DNA of 64,000 nucleotides from an uncultured Tenacibaculum sp. (GTDB lineage: Bacteria; Bacteroidota; Bacteroidia; Flavobacteriales; Flavobacteriaceae), in assembly GCA_947504185.1 (NCBI GenBank), contig CANNGJ010000009.1, positions 44,166-108,165 on the forward strand. The letters are read 5' to 3'. The notes under the pieces are model-generated. The model saw only the letters and a list, made by a program, of their open reading frames with translations. It had not been told where the DNA came from and did not search any database. Position 1 is the first letter of the stretch, and the number at the start of each line of letters is the position of its first letter. The translations under genes were made by a program, and so were the position numbers. This document shows, one piece after another, positions 35,435 to 45,022 of the stretch.

Positions 35435-35836
35435 TTAATTTTTAATACTTAAAAGTTGAAATATTTTATCTTCTTTAGGTGCTAAAAGAATCATATAGAA
35501 TAAAAGAATTACTCCAAATAATAAAAACTCAGGTTTTAATAATAAAATTAAAAAACAAGCTCCTTCTAATACCGCCCATTTTATAATAGAAGCATTTTGA
35601 TAAATTGCAAATTTTTCATCATCAGAAGAATCTTTTTGTATGCTTTTTAAAGTTTTATTGAATAAAAAGTTACTTAAAACATACGCTATCGCTGGAATAA
35701 AAGAATAGGGTAATGAAGCGTTGTCAATTTCAATATTTAATATATTCTTAAAATCACCAATTAAAAAGTAAGCTAGAGTAACTCCAGCTACTAATGCCAA
35801 GTGAATTATTTTAAGAGTTTTTATCTTTTGATTCAT
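35435..35836 (-). CDS. Small four-helix membrane protein
   Basis: 133 residues with four predicted TM helices (about 10-27, 43-60, 83-101 and 103-120) and a charged loop KSIQKDSSDDEKFAIYQ. I do not recognise a named family, although small proteins of this shape are common in flavobacteria. It lies 7 bp downstream of the aminotransferase gene on the same strand and is likely cotranscribed. Confidence 0.65.
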   Translation of the reverse strand: MNQKIKTLKIIHLALVAGVTLAYFLIGDFKNILNIEIDNASLPYSFIPAIAYVLSNFLFNKTLKSIQKDSSDDEKFAIYQNASIIKWAVLEGACFLILLLKPEFLLFGVILLFYMILLAPKEDKIFQLLSIKN

Positions 35837-35843
35837 ATATAGA

Positions 35844-36971
35844 TTATCCTATAAAATCATTAATAGTTTTTGTAATAAAAGCTAATTGATCTTCTTCTAA
35901 TTCAGTGTGCATTGGTAAAGAAATAACTTCATCAATTAACTGATTAGTAACTGTAAAATCAGCTTCGTTATAACGATCATCCTGATATGCCTTCTGCGCG
36001 TGTAATGGCACTGGATAATAAATTGCATTTGGAATGTTATTATCTAACAAATGTTGATGTAATTCATTACGTTTTCCGTTAGTAATACGTAAAGTATATT
36101 GATGAAAAACATGAGTAGAAAAAACACTAATTGCAGGAGTGATAATATTAGAGTTGGTAGAGAAAGCTTCAGTATAATACATAGCAGCTTTTCTACGAGC
36201 ATCGCAATAAGAATCTAATAATGGTAATTTTATCTGTAAAACTGCAGCCTGTAAGCTGTCTAAACGAGAATTCACTCCAACAACATCATGGTAATAACGT
36301 TTATACATCCCATGATTTACAATCCCTCTAATTATATGAGCTAAGTCATCATCATTAGTAAAAATAGCTCCGCCATCACCATAACAGCCTAAGTTTTTAG
36401 ATGGGAAGAAAGACGTAGTTCCTACATTTCCAATCGTTCCAGATTTCTTTTTGGTTCCGTCAGAAAAAGTATAATCTGCTCCAATTGCTTGTGCATTATC
36501 TTCAATTACATATAAGTTATGCTCTTTAGCAACTTCCATTACAGCCTCCATATTGGCACATTGGCCGAATAAATGTACAGGTACAATCGCTTTTGTTTTT
36601 GGAGTAATCGCCTTTTTTAAGGCTTCAATATCTATGTTAAATGTATCAGGCTCAACATCTACTAAAACAGGTGTTAGCTTTAATAATGCAATTACCTCTA
36701 CAGTAGCAGCAAAAGTAAAATCGGCAGTAATAACTTCATCACCTTGCTCTAAACCTAACCCCATCATTGCAATTTGCAATGCATCAGTTCCGTTTGCACA
36801 AGGAATTACGTGCTTTACACCTAAATATTCTTCTAAATCGCTTCCGAATCCTTTAACTTCTGGACCTCCAATATAATAAGCAGTGTCTAAAACACTTTCG
36901 AAAGCTTTATTTACTTGAGGTTTTATTTTTGCGTACTGACCTTGTAGGTCAACCATTTGAATTTTTTTCAT
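35844..36971 (-). CDS. DegT/DnrJ/EryC1/StrS aminotransferase (WbpE-like)
   Basis: 375 residues, the normal length. It has the PLP-binding pattern of sugar aminotransferases: IPCANGTDALQIAMMGLGL for the phosphate/PLP pocket, VIEDNAQAIGADY with the Asp that pairs with the pyridine nitrogen, and FFPSKNLGCYGDGGAIFTN with the Schiff-base Lys at about residue 190. The closest named type I recognise is WbpE/ArnB-like, which aminates a nucleotide-linked keto-sugar for surface polysaccharide. No other sugar genes are nearby, so the pathway is open. Confidence 0.9.
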   Translation of the reverse strand: MKKIQMVDLQGQYAKIKPQVNKAFESVLDTAYYIGGPEVKGFGSDLEEYLGVKHVIPCANGTDALQIAMMGLGLEQGDEVITADFTFAATVEVIALLKLTPVLVDVEPDTFNIDIEALKKAITPKTKAIVPVHLFGQCANMEAVMEVAKEHNLYVIEDNAQAIGADYTFSDGTKKKSGTIGNVGTTSFFPSKNLGCYGDGGAIFTNDDDLAHIIRGIVNHGMYKRYYHDVVGVNSRLDSLQAAVLQIKLPLLDSYCDARRKAAMYYTEAFSTNSNIITPAISVFSTHVFHQYTLRITNGKRNELHQHLLDNNIPNAIYYPVPLHAQKAYQDDRYNEADFTVTNQLIDEVISLPMHTELEEDQLAFITKTINDFIG

Positions 36972-37106
36972 CTGATAAACGAATTTTTAGTACAACAAAA
37001 ATACAAACAATCTCCGATTGATTTTGAAGAATTAACGAAATTAAATTTTTATAGATTGTAGTTCTTAAAATGAAGATTGTTCAAAAATCTAAAATAAAAA
37101 ATCTGT

Positions 37107-37114
37107 TATCTTTG
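37107..37114 (+). promoter_or_regulatory. -7 promoter element of the penicillin acylase homologue
   Basis: TATCTTTG fits TAnnTTTG and lies 17 bp before the ATG at 37132, within the 160-bp divergent intergenic region. No convincing -33 element is seen. Confidence 0.4.
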
Positions 37115-37131
37115 GTGAAAATCAATCCCAA

Positions 37132-39513
37132 ATGAAATTGTTTAAAAAGATTTTCAAGATATTTTTACTAGTAGTAGTGTTGTTATTTGTTGGTGTTTGG
37201 CTATTTACGAAAACATTGCACCCTACTTATAACGGAGAATTAGAATTAGCAAATATTTCTGATAAAGTTACGGTATACTATGACGAGGTAGGTGTGCCGC
37301 ATATTAATGCGGAAAATCAGCAAGATGCATATACCGCTCTGGGTTATGTACATGCACAAGATAGATTGTGGCAAATGGAATTGATTCGTAGAATTGCAGC
37401 AGGAAGATTGGCTGAGGTTTTTGGAAAAGAATTAGTGCGTACAGATAAGTTTTTCTCTGGTTTAGGAATTGAAGAAGCGGCTTCTAAAACAATTGAAAAT
37501 TTAGATAAGAATTCCGAAGCTTATAAGATGACGGAAGCTTACTTAAACGGAATTAATCAGTTTATAGAGGAGGGTGCTAAACCATTGGAGTTTTATTTAG
37601 TTGGACTTGATAAAGAAAAATATACAGTTAAGGATGTGTATAATGTTTTTGGGTACATGGCATTTAGCTTTGCAATTGCTCATAAAACGGATCCGATGTT
37701 AACAGAAATAAAAGAGAAGCTAGGCGATACTTATTTTAATGAGTTGAACGGAGCAAACGTTGAAAACTTAACCTTAATTAAGAATCAAAAGAACCTAGAA
37801 ATAAAAGCAGGTTTTGCGAAAGCAATGAATAATTTGCTTGATAAATTACCAATCTCTCCATTTATAGGAAGTAATTCGTGGGTGTTAGGGCCAGAAAAAA
37901 CCAAAAATGGAAAAGTGATTTTTGCGAACGATCCGCATATCGGGTTTTCACAGCCATCAGTTTGGTATCAATCACATATCAAAATCCCTAACTACGAAAT
38001 GTATGGATTTAATTTAGCTTTAACTCCATTTCCATTGTTGGGGCATAATCGTAATTATGCGTACGGATTAACCATGTTCGAAAATGATGATGTTGATTTT
38101 TACTACGAAGAAAACAACCCGAATAATTCATTAGAATATAAAACTCCAGAAGGATATCAGAAATATAAATTAATTGATAAAACGATAAAGGTTAAAGGAG
38201 GTGCCGATACTACTTACCAAGTAAAAGTTAGTAAGCACGGACCAGTTATGAATGGTTTAATTGATTTTATTGAGGATGAACGTCCAATAGCAATGCAGTG
38301 GATTTACACGAAATTAGAAAATCAATTATTAGATGTTTCTTATAAAATGTCGCATGCAAAATCATTGTCAGATTTTAAAGCGGGAGCAAGTAAATTACAT
38401 GCGCCAGGATTAAATATTATGTATGGGGATGCTAAAGATAATATTGCTTGGTTTGCCTCAGGGAAATTATATAAATACCGAGATAGTTTAAATACAAAGG
38501 TAATTTTAGATGGTGCTTCTGGAAAAGATGAGATTGTAGAGTGGATAGATTTTGAAGAAAATCCACAAGCGATAAATCCAGATTGGAATTATGTGTATTC
38601 TGCCAATAATCAGCCAGATTCTATTGCTGGTATTTTATATCCAGGGTATTATTTACCAGAAGATAGAGCCAAAAGAATAGAATATTTATTAGATGACAAA
38701 AACGATTGGACAAAGTTTGATGTTTCTGAAATGATAAATGATGTAACATCACCAGTAGCACCAGAAAATATAATGAAAATAGCTAAGGATATTGATGTTA
38801 CTCAATTAACAGCTAGCGAGAAAAAAGCATTTAATATTTTAAAAAATTGGGATGGCCATTACGGAAAAAAGAAAGTGGCTCCGATTATTTATACACGCTT
38901 GTGGTACGAGTTTGTAAAGAATACTTTTAAGGATGAGATGGGTGATGCTTTTGAGCAATTTGTAAATACGCCTTTCGAAGAAAAAGTGGTGGCAGCTCAA
39001 GTAAGAAAAGATAATTCGGTTTGGTGGGATGATATTTCAACAAAAGAAAAGGAAACTAAACAAGATATTGTAAACAAATCATTCCAAAATACAATAGCCT
39101 TTTTACAAAAGCAATTAGGGGAAAATGTAGATGGTTGGTATTGGAAAAGAGTAACTACAGTAGAGTATGGGCATGCAATTGGAAAAGCAGGAGGCTTGTT
39201 GCGAAAGTTTTTTAACGTAGGTCCTTTTGAAACCAACGGAGGAGATCAGGTAATTAATAACCAGATTTACAAGATTGATAGTACAGGTTATTACAAAATA
39301 CATGCAGGACCATCAACTCGTAGAATTATAGATTTTTCGGATGTGGAAAACAGTATTGCCATTTTACCAACTGGGCAATCAGGGAATGTATTTAGCGAGC
39401 ATTATAAAGACCAAGCTGAGAAATATGTAAATGGCGATTTTGTAAAAATGAACTTGAATCAGTCTGATATAGAAAAGAGTGAAAATAAGTTGGTGTTTTT
39501 GCCGAGAAAATAG
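37132..39513 (+). CDS. Penicillin acylase family (Ntn-hydrolase) amidase
   Basis: 793 residues. An N-terminal hydrophobic segment (about 8-27) acts as a signal or anchor. The A chain (about 35-240) contains YYDEVGVPHINAENQQDAYTALGYVHAQDRLWQMEL (split here only for description). The autocatalytic cleavage site is FIGSNSWVLG, with Ser247 as the new N-terminal nucleophile. NDPHIGFSQPSVWYQSHI follows, with the B-chain site residues. Relatives hydrolyse beta-lactam side chains or acyl-homoserine lactones; the real substrate is not predictable. The enzyme should act in the periplasm. The next small lipoprotein gene starts 3 bp later. Confidence 0.92.
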   Translation: MKLFKKIFKIFLLVVVLLFVGVWLFTKTLHPTYNGELELANISDKVTVYYDEVGVPHINAENQQDAYTALGYVHAQDRLWQMELIRRIAAGRLAEVFGKELVRTDKFFSGLGIEEAASKTIENLDKNSEAYKMTEAYLNGINQFIEEGAKPLEFYLVGLDKEKYTVKDVYNVFGYMAFSFAIAHKTDPMLTEIKEKLGDTYFNELNGANVENLTLIKNQKNLEIKAGFAKAMNNLLDKLPISPFIGSNSWVLGPEKTKNGKVIFANDPHIGFSQPSVWYQSHIKIPNYEMYGFNLALTPFPLLGHNRNYAYGLTMFENDDVDFYYEENNPNNSLEYKTPEGYQKYKLIDKTIKVKGGADTTYQVKVSKHGPVMNGLIDFIEDERPIAMQWIYTKLENQLLDVSYKMSHAKSLSDFKAGASKLHAPGLNIMYGDAKDNIAWFASGKLYKYRDSLNTKVILDGASGKDEIVEWIDFEENPQAINPDWNYVYSANNQPDSIAGILYPGYYLPEDRAKRIEYLLDDKNDWTKFDVSEMINDVTSPVAPENIMKIAKDIDVTQLTASEKKAFNILKNWDGHYGKKKVAPIIYTRLWYEFVKNTFKDEMGDAFEQFVNTPFEEKVVAAQVRKDNSVWWDDISTKEKETKQDIVNKSFQNTIAFLQKQLGENVDGWYWKRVTTVEYGHAIGKAGGLLRKFFNVGPFETNGGDQVINNQIYKIDSTGYYKIHAGPSTRRIIDFSDVENSIAILPTGQSGNVFSEHYKDQAEKYVNGDFVKMNLNQSDIEKSENKLVFLPRK

Positions 39514-39516
39514 ATT

Positions 39517-39927
39517 ATGAAAAAAACGATAACATTATTAATTGTAGCTCTACTATTAATCAGTTGTGAAGGCTTATTAGAAAAGACCTCATATGAGAAA
39601 GGATTTGAAAGATTAATTAAAAATATTACAAAAGAACAGAAGGGTAAAGTGGTAAAGGTTTTTTCTCCTAGAGTAAAAATGAAGTCAACTCATTTTGTGT
39701 TAAATACAGGTGATACCATTATTCCTTCAAATAATGAGATTATGTCTTATCTTCAAAAAGGAGATAAAATAATTAAAAAGAAATCAGATAATATTATTAG
39801 TATTTTTAAATCTGATTCACTATTTAAATCTACCTGGTTATATAAAATACCTAAGAAATATCGTGAAGATAAGAGGTTTCCTAGAGAATGGAATGGTAAA
39901 TGGGAGGAAGCAACTAATAACTTCTAA
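39517..39927 (+). CDS. Small lipoprotein of unknown function
   Basis: 136 residues with a lipobox (LLLISC-EGLLEK). The rest is Lys-rich and ends WNGKWEEATNNF. No known domain is visible. It follows the acylase gene after 3 bp and is likely cotranscribed. Its last 14 bases overlap the 3' end of the convergent gene at 39914-40456. Confidence 0.7.
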   Translation: MKKTITLLIVALLLISCEGLLEKTSYEKGFERLIKNITKEQKGKVVKVFSPRVKMKSTHFVLNTGDTIIPSNNEIMSYLQKGDKIIKKKSDNIISIFKSDSLFKSTWLYKIPKKYREDKRFPREWNGKWEEATNNF

Positions 39928-40456
39928 TCAAAAACTGAGTCACCTTCCATTTTTTAACTTCATCATAAATAAAATCTTGTTTGTCAGGTCCGTCAAAAGT
40001 ACCAGAGATTTCATATTTCAAATTAGAATTTGGTACTGATAAAATGGTATGAAAATGATAATTGGTTTTATGAGTAATTTCAGGACGCAACTTTTTTACT
40101 TCCTCGTAAGTCATTCCAGTTTTCACTCCATACATGTCAGGTAGGTTAGTGGTCATGTTAATTTCATCAACTAAACAACCTTCTTGTTCGCTCATTATAA
40201 AATTAATCGTTGTACTATCTTTTTTAACTTCAAAATATTGGTAATCTGGTCCGTCTTGCTGACCAATTTTAGAGCTGATTTTATAATCAGGAAAAGCAGT
40301 TTTTAAAGAATCAATAGTAATACACTTTCCTAAATCAATTTTGTTAATACCATTGTTTGAAATTGTGATTCCAGATAGTTTCTTAGTGTTTTTTTTCTCT
40401 TTACATCCAATTAATATTCCACTAATAATTACGAAACATAAAATGAGTTTTTTCAT
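39914..40456 (-). CDS. Lipoprotein, uncharacterised
   Basis: 180 residues from MKKLILCFVIISGILIGC-KEKK, a clear lipoprotein signal. A longer frame starting at 40543 lies within the nitroreductase gene and is rejected. The mature protein contains ITIDSLKTAFPDYKISSKIG and GVKTGMTYEEVKKLRPEI, a small alpha/beta pattern seen in periplasmic lipoproteins of unknown role. It begins 1 bp after the nitroreductase stop and is probably cotranscribed with it. The stop region overlaps that of the facing lipoprotein gene. Confidence 0.75.
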   Translation of the reverse strand: MKKLILCFVIISGILIGCKEKKNTKKLSGITISNNGINKIDLGKCITIDSLKTAFPDYKISSKIGQQDGPDYQYFEVKKDSTTINFIMSEQEGCLVDEINMTTNLPDMYGVKTGMTYEEVKKLRPEITHKTNYHFHTILSVPNSNLKYEISGTFDGPDKQDFIYDEVKKWKVTQFLIRSY

Positions 40457-40457
40457 A

Positions 40458-41192
40458 TTACACTTCTTTATAAATCTCATTAAACGGAATTCTAAAACGC
40501 TCTCCATACACACCTTTTTCGGTTCTAATACCACAAGAAACAATCATGTTTATTTCTGCACTACGAGGAATGTTTAATAGTTTTTTTACGCGCCAAGTAT
40601 CAGAGCCTTCCATAGGGCAGGTGTCGTAACCCTCGGCAGCCATTGACAACATAAAGGTTTGAGCCGCTAATCCTGTAGTTTTTTGAGCAACAATTCGCAT
40701 ATCACTATTACGAACTTCACGATACATTGGTTTAAAAAGACCAACAATTAAAATCATTAAATATTTAAAGAAACCAAAAATGCCTAAGAAGTCTGAATAA
40801 GCAAATGGAATGATTTTGCCGTAATAATTACGCGCTACTTTTTCTCTACTACTTTGTTCTGTTTTCGGATTATCTTTTCCAAAAGTTTTATCCATAAAAG
40901 CTAAGTTAGCTTTAGCACGTTTACTCCATAAATCTTTTCTACTAACAAAAACTACCAATTGTTGTGCTGTTTTTGCTGCATTTTGATTAAAACACATCGG
41001 TGCAATTTTAGCAATCGTCTCTTTGTTGGTAATATGGTAAAATTCCCACAATTGCATGTTACTACTTGTTGGAGCTAAACTAGCTTGTTCTAAACATTTT
41101 TTTACAACAGTAGTATCAATTGGTTTTTCTGCATCAAATATTCTTACTGAGCGTCGATAATTAACGGCTTCTGAAACTGTTTTTTCTTTCAT
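40458..41192 (-). CDS. Nitroreductase family protein
   Basis: 244 residues. The FMN-binding start NYRRSVRIFDAEKPIDTTVV and LEQASLAPTSSNMQLWEFY are family signatures. A second region, AAQTFMLSMAAEGYDTCPMEG followed by the FMN-contact segment, closes the domain. An insert of about 40 residues with a hydrophobic stretch (FLGIFGFFKYLMILIVGLF) sits mid-protein and may touch the membrane. Members are homodimeric NAD(P)H-dependent flavoenzymes that reduce quinones, nitroaromatics or enones. The substrate is unknown. Confidence 0.9.
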   Translation of the reverse strand: MKEKTVSEAVNYRRSVRIFDAEKPIDTTVVKKCLEQASLAPTSSNMQLWEFYHITNKETIAKIAPMCFNQNAAKTAQQLVVFVSRKDLWSKRAKANLAFMDKTFGKDNPKTEQSSREKVARNYYGKIIPFAYSDFLGIFGFFKYLMILIVGLFKPMYREVRNSDMRIVAQKTTGLAAQTFMLSMAAEGYDTCPMEGSDTWRVKKLLNIPRSAEINMIVSCGIRTEKGVYGERFRIPFNEIYKEV

Positions 41193-41197
41193 TTTTT

Positions 41198-41860
41198 CTA
41201 AATATGTGTTCCGACAAGTCTTTGTTTAACTCCTTTTTCTTTATCAATAACCCAGAGTAATTCATATGTTCCAGCTCCATCACTATTTAATTGATATATG
41301 AAATATGTGTTTTCTTTTTTGAAGAAACTTATTTTCCCATTACATTCATATAAGTTGTTAAACAAAACCTCATGAATTAATATTCTCTTGTCATCTATAA
41401 ATAAGTTTATTTTTTCAATTTCGATATCAGGGAAATTTCCATCTGTTCCCCAAATTTTTTTTCCGTCAATTTTGCTAACAAACTTCTCATTACCATCATT
41501 AATATGATTTAGTTTTTCAAATTTCTTGAACTTGTATTTGAAATTTATTTCTTGAGGTAGAGGTTTACTCAAACTTTGAATAGGCTGTAGTCTTGATTTA
41601 TGTATATAACCTGAGATATATGAGTCGTTATCCTCATTCATACAAAACTTATCTTTAGGAATATAAATTTCAACCCATTCTTCATCAGCTGTGTCATTAA
41701 ACCAAAAAGCTTGATTTTCTTTTAATTTATATATAATCTTACTTTTTGATGAATTTTCTTTTCTCACATTTGTGTAGCCATCTTTGTCTTTAATGATGGC
41801 TAATTGTGAGTAAGAAAAGGAATAGCAAAAAAGGAGAAAAAGTAAAAGCTGTTTCTTCAT
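41198..41860 (-). CDS. Secreted protein with an SH3b-like domain
   Basis: 220 residues with a signal peptide (MKKQLLLFLLFCYSFSYS). Residues about 22-95 read DKDGYTNVRKENSSKSKIIY, an SH3b-type start, and end with GYIHKSRLQPI. The remaining C-terminal part is beta-rich and matches no family I know. Bacterial SH3 domains often bind cell-wall peptides. It lies 7 bp from the aldehyde dehydrogenase gene and 5 bp from the nitroreductase gene on the same strand. Confidence 0.75.
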   Translation of the reverse strand: MKKQLLLFLLFCYSFSYSQLAIIKDKDGYTNVRKENSSKSKIIYKLKENQAFWFNDTADEEWVEIYIPKDKFCMNEDNDSYISGYIHKSRLQPIQSLSKPLPQEINFKYKFKKFEKLNHINDGNEKFVSKIDGKKIWGTDGNFPDIEIEKINLFIDDKRILIHEVLFNNLYECNGKISFFKKENTYFIYQLNSDGAGTYELLWVIDKEKGVKQRLVGTHI

Positions 41861-41867
41861 AATTGTT

Positions 41868-43241
41868 TTATCCTATTTTCATCAAGGTTTTTAATTGTTT
41901 CAATTTCCCTTTGTATGGCGCGTATCGTGTAGGTATGTCTAACCAGTTGCCTCTAGTAACAACACCTTTTTTGTGTGAAAAAGTATCGAATGTTTGTTTT
42001 CCGTGATAGCCTCCAATACCGCTTTCTCCAACGCCTCCAAAAGGTAATCGATGGTTGGCAAAATGTACGGTAGTATCGTTTATGGTTCCACCACCGAAAG
42101 AATAATCAGTAATCATTTTTTTCGCAAATTTATTGCGAGTTGTAAATACATATAGTGCCAAAGGTTTGTCGTATTTAGCTAATGTTGTGGCAATGTCTTG
42201 TTCGTTTTCGTAAGAGATTAATGGAAAAATAGGTCCGAAAATTTCACCTTTCATTACTTCGCTATCTAAACTTGGTTCGTCTATAATTGTCGGGGCAATA
42301 TATCGATCTTCTCTTTCGGTTTGTCCACCAATTAAAAATTGTTCGTTTTCTAGCATTAACGCTAATCGATCAAAGTTTCGAGTATTTACAATTCTAGGAT
42401 AATCTTCAGATGTTTGTGGGTTTTCACCGTAGGCTCTAAAAACTTCATCTTTAAAATGCGATACAAACTTTTCTTTTACAGATTTATGAATTAATAAATA
42501 ATCTGGAGCAATGCAGGTTTGTCCTCCATTGATAAATTTACCCCAAACTAATCGTTTTGCTGCTAGTTTAATATTTGCAGTTTCATCAACAATACAAGGG
42601 CTTTTTCCTCCTAGTTCTAAAGTAACTGGGGTAATATGTTCTGCAGCTGCTTTGGCAACAATTCTACCTACAGGTACACTTCCTGTAAAGAAAATATAAT
42701 CCCAGCGTTGTGCTAATAATTCTTGAGAAACTGGTACGCCACCCTCTACTACAGAAACATGATTTTTATCAAAAACTGCTTCAATAATTTCTCTAGTAAT
42801 TTTACTTGTGTTCGGTGTTAATTCCGATGGTTTTAATATTACGGTATTTCCAGCAGCAATTGCTCCCAATAATGGTGCAAAAGCTAATTGATAAGGATAG
42901 TTCCAAGGAGCAATAATTAAAACAGTTCCATAAGGTTCTTTATAAATTTTTGCGGATGATGGAAAGTTTAATAGCGATGGTAAAACACGTTTGGGTTTGC
43001 TCCAAGAATGAATATTCTTCAACACCATTTTTAATTCCGCTAAAACGATAGAAGTTTCTGTCATTACAGCTTCATATACCGATTTTTTAAAGTCATCATT
43101 CAATGCTTTAATAATATCATTCTCTCTACTAATAATTTCTTTTTGAAGACGTTTTAAAGCAGTTTTTCTATAGGAAATATCTTTGGTTTGTTGGGTAGCA
43201 AAAAAATCTTTTTGCGACTGAACCAATTGTGGAATATTCAT
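41868..43241 (-). CDS. Aldehyde dehydrogenase (class 3 / fatty aldehyde type)
   Basis: 457 residues, the shorter class-3 length. The NAD-site motif IIAPWNYPYQLAFAPLLGAI, catalytic Glu in TLELGGKSPCIVD and nucleophilic Cys in FINGGQTCIAPDYLL are all present. The C-terminal pattern SFGGGTINDTTVHFANHRLP followed by PFGGVGESGIGGYHG is also typical. It should oxidise medium- or long-chain aldehydes to acids with NAD(P). It follows the alkB gene after 4 bp on the same strand, which fits removal of aldehydes from hydrocarbon or fatty-alcohol oxidation. Confidence 0.94.
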   Translation of the reverse strand: MNIPQLVQSQKDFFATQQTKDISYRKTALKRLQKEIISRENDIIKALNDDFKKSVYEAVMTETSIVLAELKMVLKNIHSWSKPKRVLPSLLNFPSSAKIYKEPYGTVLIIAPWNYPYQLAFAPLLGAIAAGNTVILKPSELTPNTSKITREIIEAVFDKNHVSVVEGGVPVSQELLAQRWDYIFFTGSVPVGRIVAKAAAEHITPVTLELGGKSPCIVDETANIKLAAKRLVWGKFINGGQTCIAPDYLLIHKSVKEKFVSHFKDEVFRAYGENPQTSEDYPRIVNTRNFDRLALMLENEQFLIGGQTEREDRYIAPTIIDEPSLDSEVMKGEIFGPIFPLISYENEQDIATTLAKYDKPLALYVFTTRNKFAKKMITDYSFGGGTINDTTVHFANHRLPFGGVGESGIGGYHGKQTFDTFSHKKGVVTRGNWLDIPTRYAPYKGKLKQLKTLMKIG

Positions 43242-43245
43242 AAAA

Positions 43246-44277
43246 TTAAATTTCTTGTAGTTTTTTATTCATTACTGAAAACCATAATGGTGGAATTAAA
43301 GAAAGTAACATCATGCCAGGATAACCGGTTGGCATTTGCGGACTTTCAGGTAATGTTTTTAATAATTGATAATGTTTAGATCCGTTATAATGATGATCTG
43401 AATGACGTGATAAATTAAACAACATCGCTTGTCCAATAACATGGTCTGAATTCCAAGAATGTGTTCTTTTTACGCGTTCGTACCTTCCATGTTCATTCTT
43501 CTTACGTAACAATCCGTAATGTTCTATATAGTTTACAGTTTCTAGTTGTAAAATACCAAAAATTGCTGCTGCTAAAAAAACGAATGTAACAAAGCTTCCG
43601 AAGAAAAAATAAATTCCTCCTATTAAAAGGACATTACAAATAGTGTAAATAAGCATTCTGTTTTGAATGTGAAACCAACTTCTGTTGGTGTTTTTTAAAC
43701 GTATGTTTTCAGCTTCCCAAGCTTGATAATAGCTTGTGATATGAGAGCGAAACCAAAATGTATATAGAATTTCATTTTTTCTAGCAGTTGCTGCATCTTT
43801 AGGTGTAGCTACATTTAAATGATGCCCTGCATTATGATACGGTAAAAAGTGTGTGTTTATAGAGGTTAATAATAATATTTCACCTAGTAATTCATCAAAT
43901 CTGTTATTGCGATGCCCTAACTCGTGCCCAATATTAATACCTATGGCACTACACATAATTCCCATTGCTGTTATTCTTCCAACAATTTCTAAATTAGTCA
44001 ATCCAGTTTCTTGAATGGCAAAAAAGAACCATCCTAAAAAGAAAAGTTGAATTGGCACCGTTGCGTATAAAATGGCTGTATATAGTTTGTTTTCTTTTTC
44101 TTTTTGCACTTCTTCTTTGGTGAAGTTTTCTTTGTTCGGTTTAAAGAATAACTCAGCTAATGGTACAGCTCCAAAAAAAGTAATTATAGGTAAAAGCGTA
44201 ATCCATCCTTTACCAGTAAATGCAAAATATACAGTAATGGGTAGAATAGAAATTGATAAATACTTGAGGGCTTTCAT
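43246..44277 (-). CDS. alkB: Alkane 1-monooxygenase (AlkB-type membrane hydroxylase)
   Basis: 343 residues from MKALKYLSISILPITVYF; a start at 44322 would run into the preceding gene and add a non-conserved leader. It has about six TM helices. The eight-His diiron pattern is visible as HELGHRNN, HNAGHHLN and HSDHHYNGSKHY, with NYIEHYGL between. AlkB hydroxylates medium-chain alkanes at the end carbon in the inner membrane with rubredoxin as electron donor; no rubredoxin gene is nearby. The partner aldehyde dehydrogenase gene is directly downstream. Related hydroxylases act on other chains, so the substrate is not certain. Confidence 0.9.
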   Translation of the reverse strand: MKALKYLSISILPITVYFAFTGKGWITLLPIITFFGAVPLAELFFKPNKENFTKEEVQKEKENKLYTAILYATVPIQLFFLGWFFFAIQETGLTNLEIVGRITAMGIMCSAIGINIGHELGHRNNRFDELLGEILLLTSINTHFLPYHNAGHHLNVATPKDAATARKNEILYTFWFRSHITSYYQAWEAENIRLKNTNRSWFHIQNRMLIYTICNVLLIGGIYFFFGSFVTFVFLAAAIFGILQLETVNYIEHYGLLRKKNEHGRYERVKRTHSWNSDHVIGQAMLFNLSRHSDHHYNGSKHYQLLKTLPESPQMPTGYPGMMLLSLIPPLWFSVMNKKLQEI

Positions 44278-44303
44278 CTTTGAAATTTCCCTAAAGATAC
44301 AAA

Positions 44304-44990
44304 TTACGAGCAAGCATCCCAAATAGGGTCGGATGGAGTAGGAGCAGTTACTTTTATTAATTCTTTACTTACTGGATGTGTAAATTCAATTTTACGAGCG
44401 TGTAAGTGAATACTTCCATCTTTATTGCTTCTTTTGGCTCCGTATTTTAAATCTCCTTTTATAGTAGAACCAATATTTGAAAGTTGTACTCTAATTTGAT
44501 GATGACGACCAGTTTCTAAATCAATTTCTAATAAAGAGTAATTATCAAGTTTCTTAATTGCCTTATAATGAAGAATTGCTTTTTTGCTACCGTCAATTTC
44601 TTTAGAATACGCGGTAGATTTGTTGTTTTTAGGATTCTTTTTTAAGAAGTTTATTAAAGTGTCTGAAGCCTTTTTAGGTTGGTTTTTCACAACAGCCCAA
44701 TAGGTTTTTTTGATAGTTTTATCTCGAAGCATTTTATTTAAACGTTCTAATGCTTTTGAAGTTCTAGCATAAATAACCACGCCAGATGTTGGACGGTCTA
44801 AACGGTGAACTGTTCCTAGAAAAACAGCGCCAGGTTTGTTGTATTTGTCTTTTATGTATTCTTTTACAACATCAGAAAGCGGTTTGTCTCCAGTTTTATC
44901 ACCTTGAACAATGTCGCCAGCACGTTTGTTAACAATAATTAAATGATTGTCTTCGTGTATAACCTGTAAGTTCTCTTTAGTAGAATACAT
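44304..44990 (-). CDS. RluA-family RNA pseudouridine synthase
   Basis: 228 residues, a short form without an N-terminal S4 domain. The catalytic motif is HRLDRPTSG with Asp65. LETGRHHQIRVQLSNIG and KYGAKRSNKDGSIHLHARKI follow in the family order. It isomerises uridine to pseudouridine in rRNA or tRNA; the target cannot be told from the sequence. It is upstream of the alkB gene on the same strand with a 26-bp gap. Confidence 0.93.
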   Translation of the reverse strand: MYSTKENLQVIHEDNHLIIVNKRAGDIVQGDKTGDKPLSDVVKEYIKDKYNKPGAVFLGTVHRLDRPTSGVVIYARTSKALERLNKMLRDKTIKKTYWAVVKNQPKKASDTLINFLKKNPKNNKSTAYSKEIDGSKKAILHYKAIKKLDNYSLLEIDLETGRHHQIRVQLSNIGSTIKGDLKYGAKRSNKDGSIHLHARKIEFTHPVSKELIKVTAPTPSDPIWDACS

Positions 44991-45022
44991 TTTAAAATGT
45001 CAATTCGAATAGTGTCGAAATG

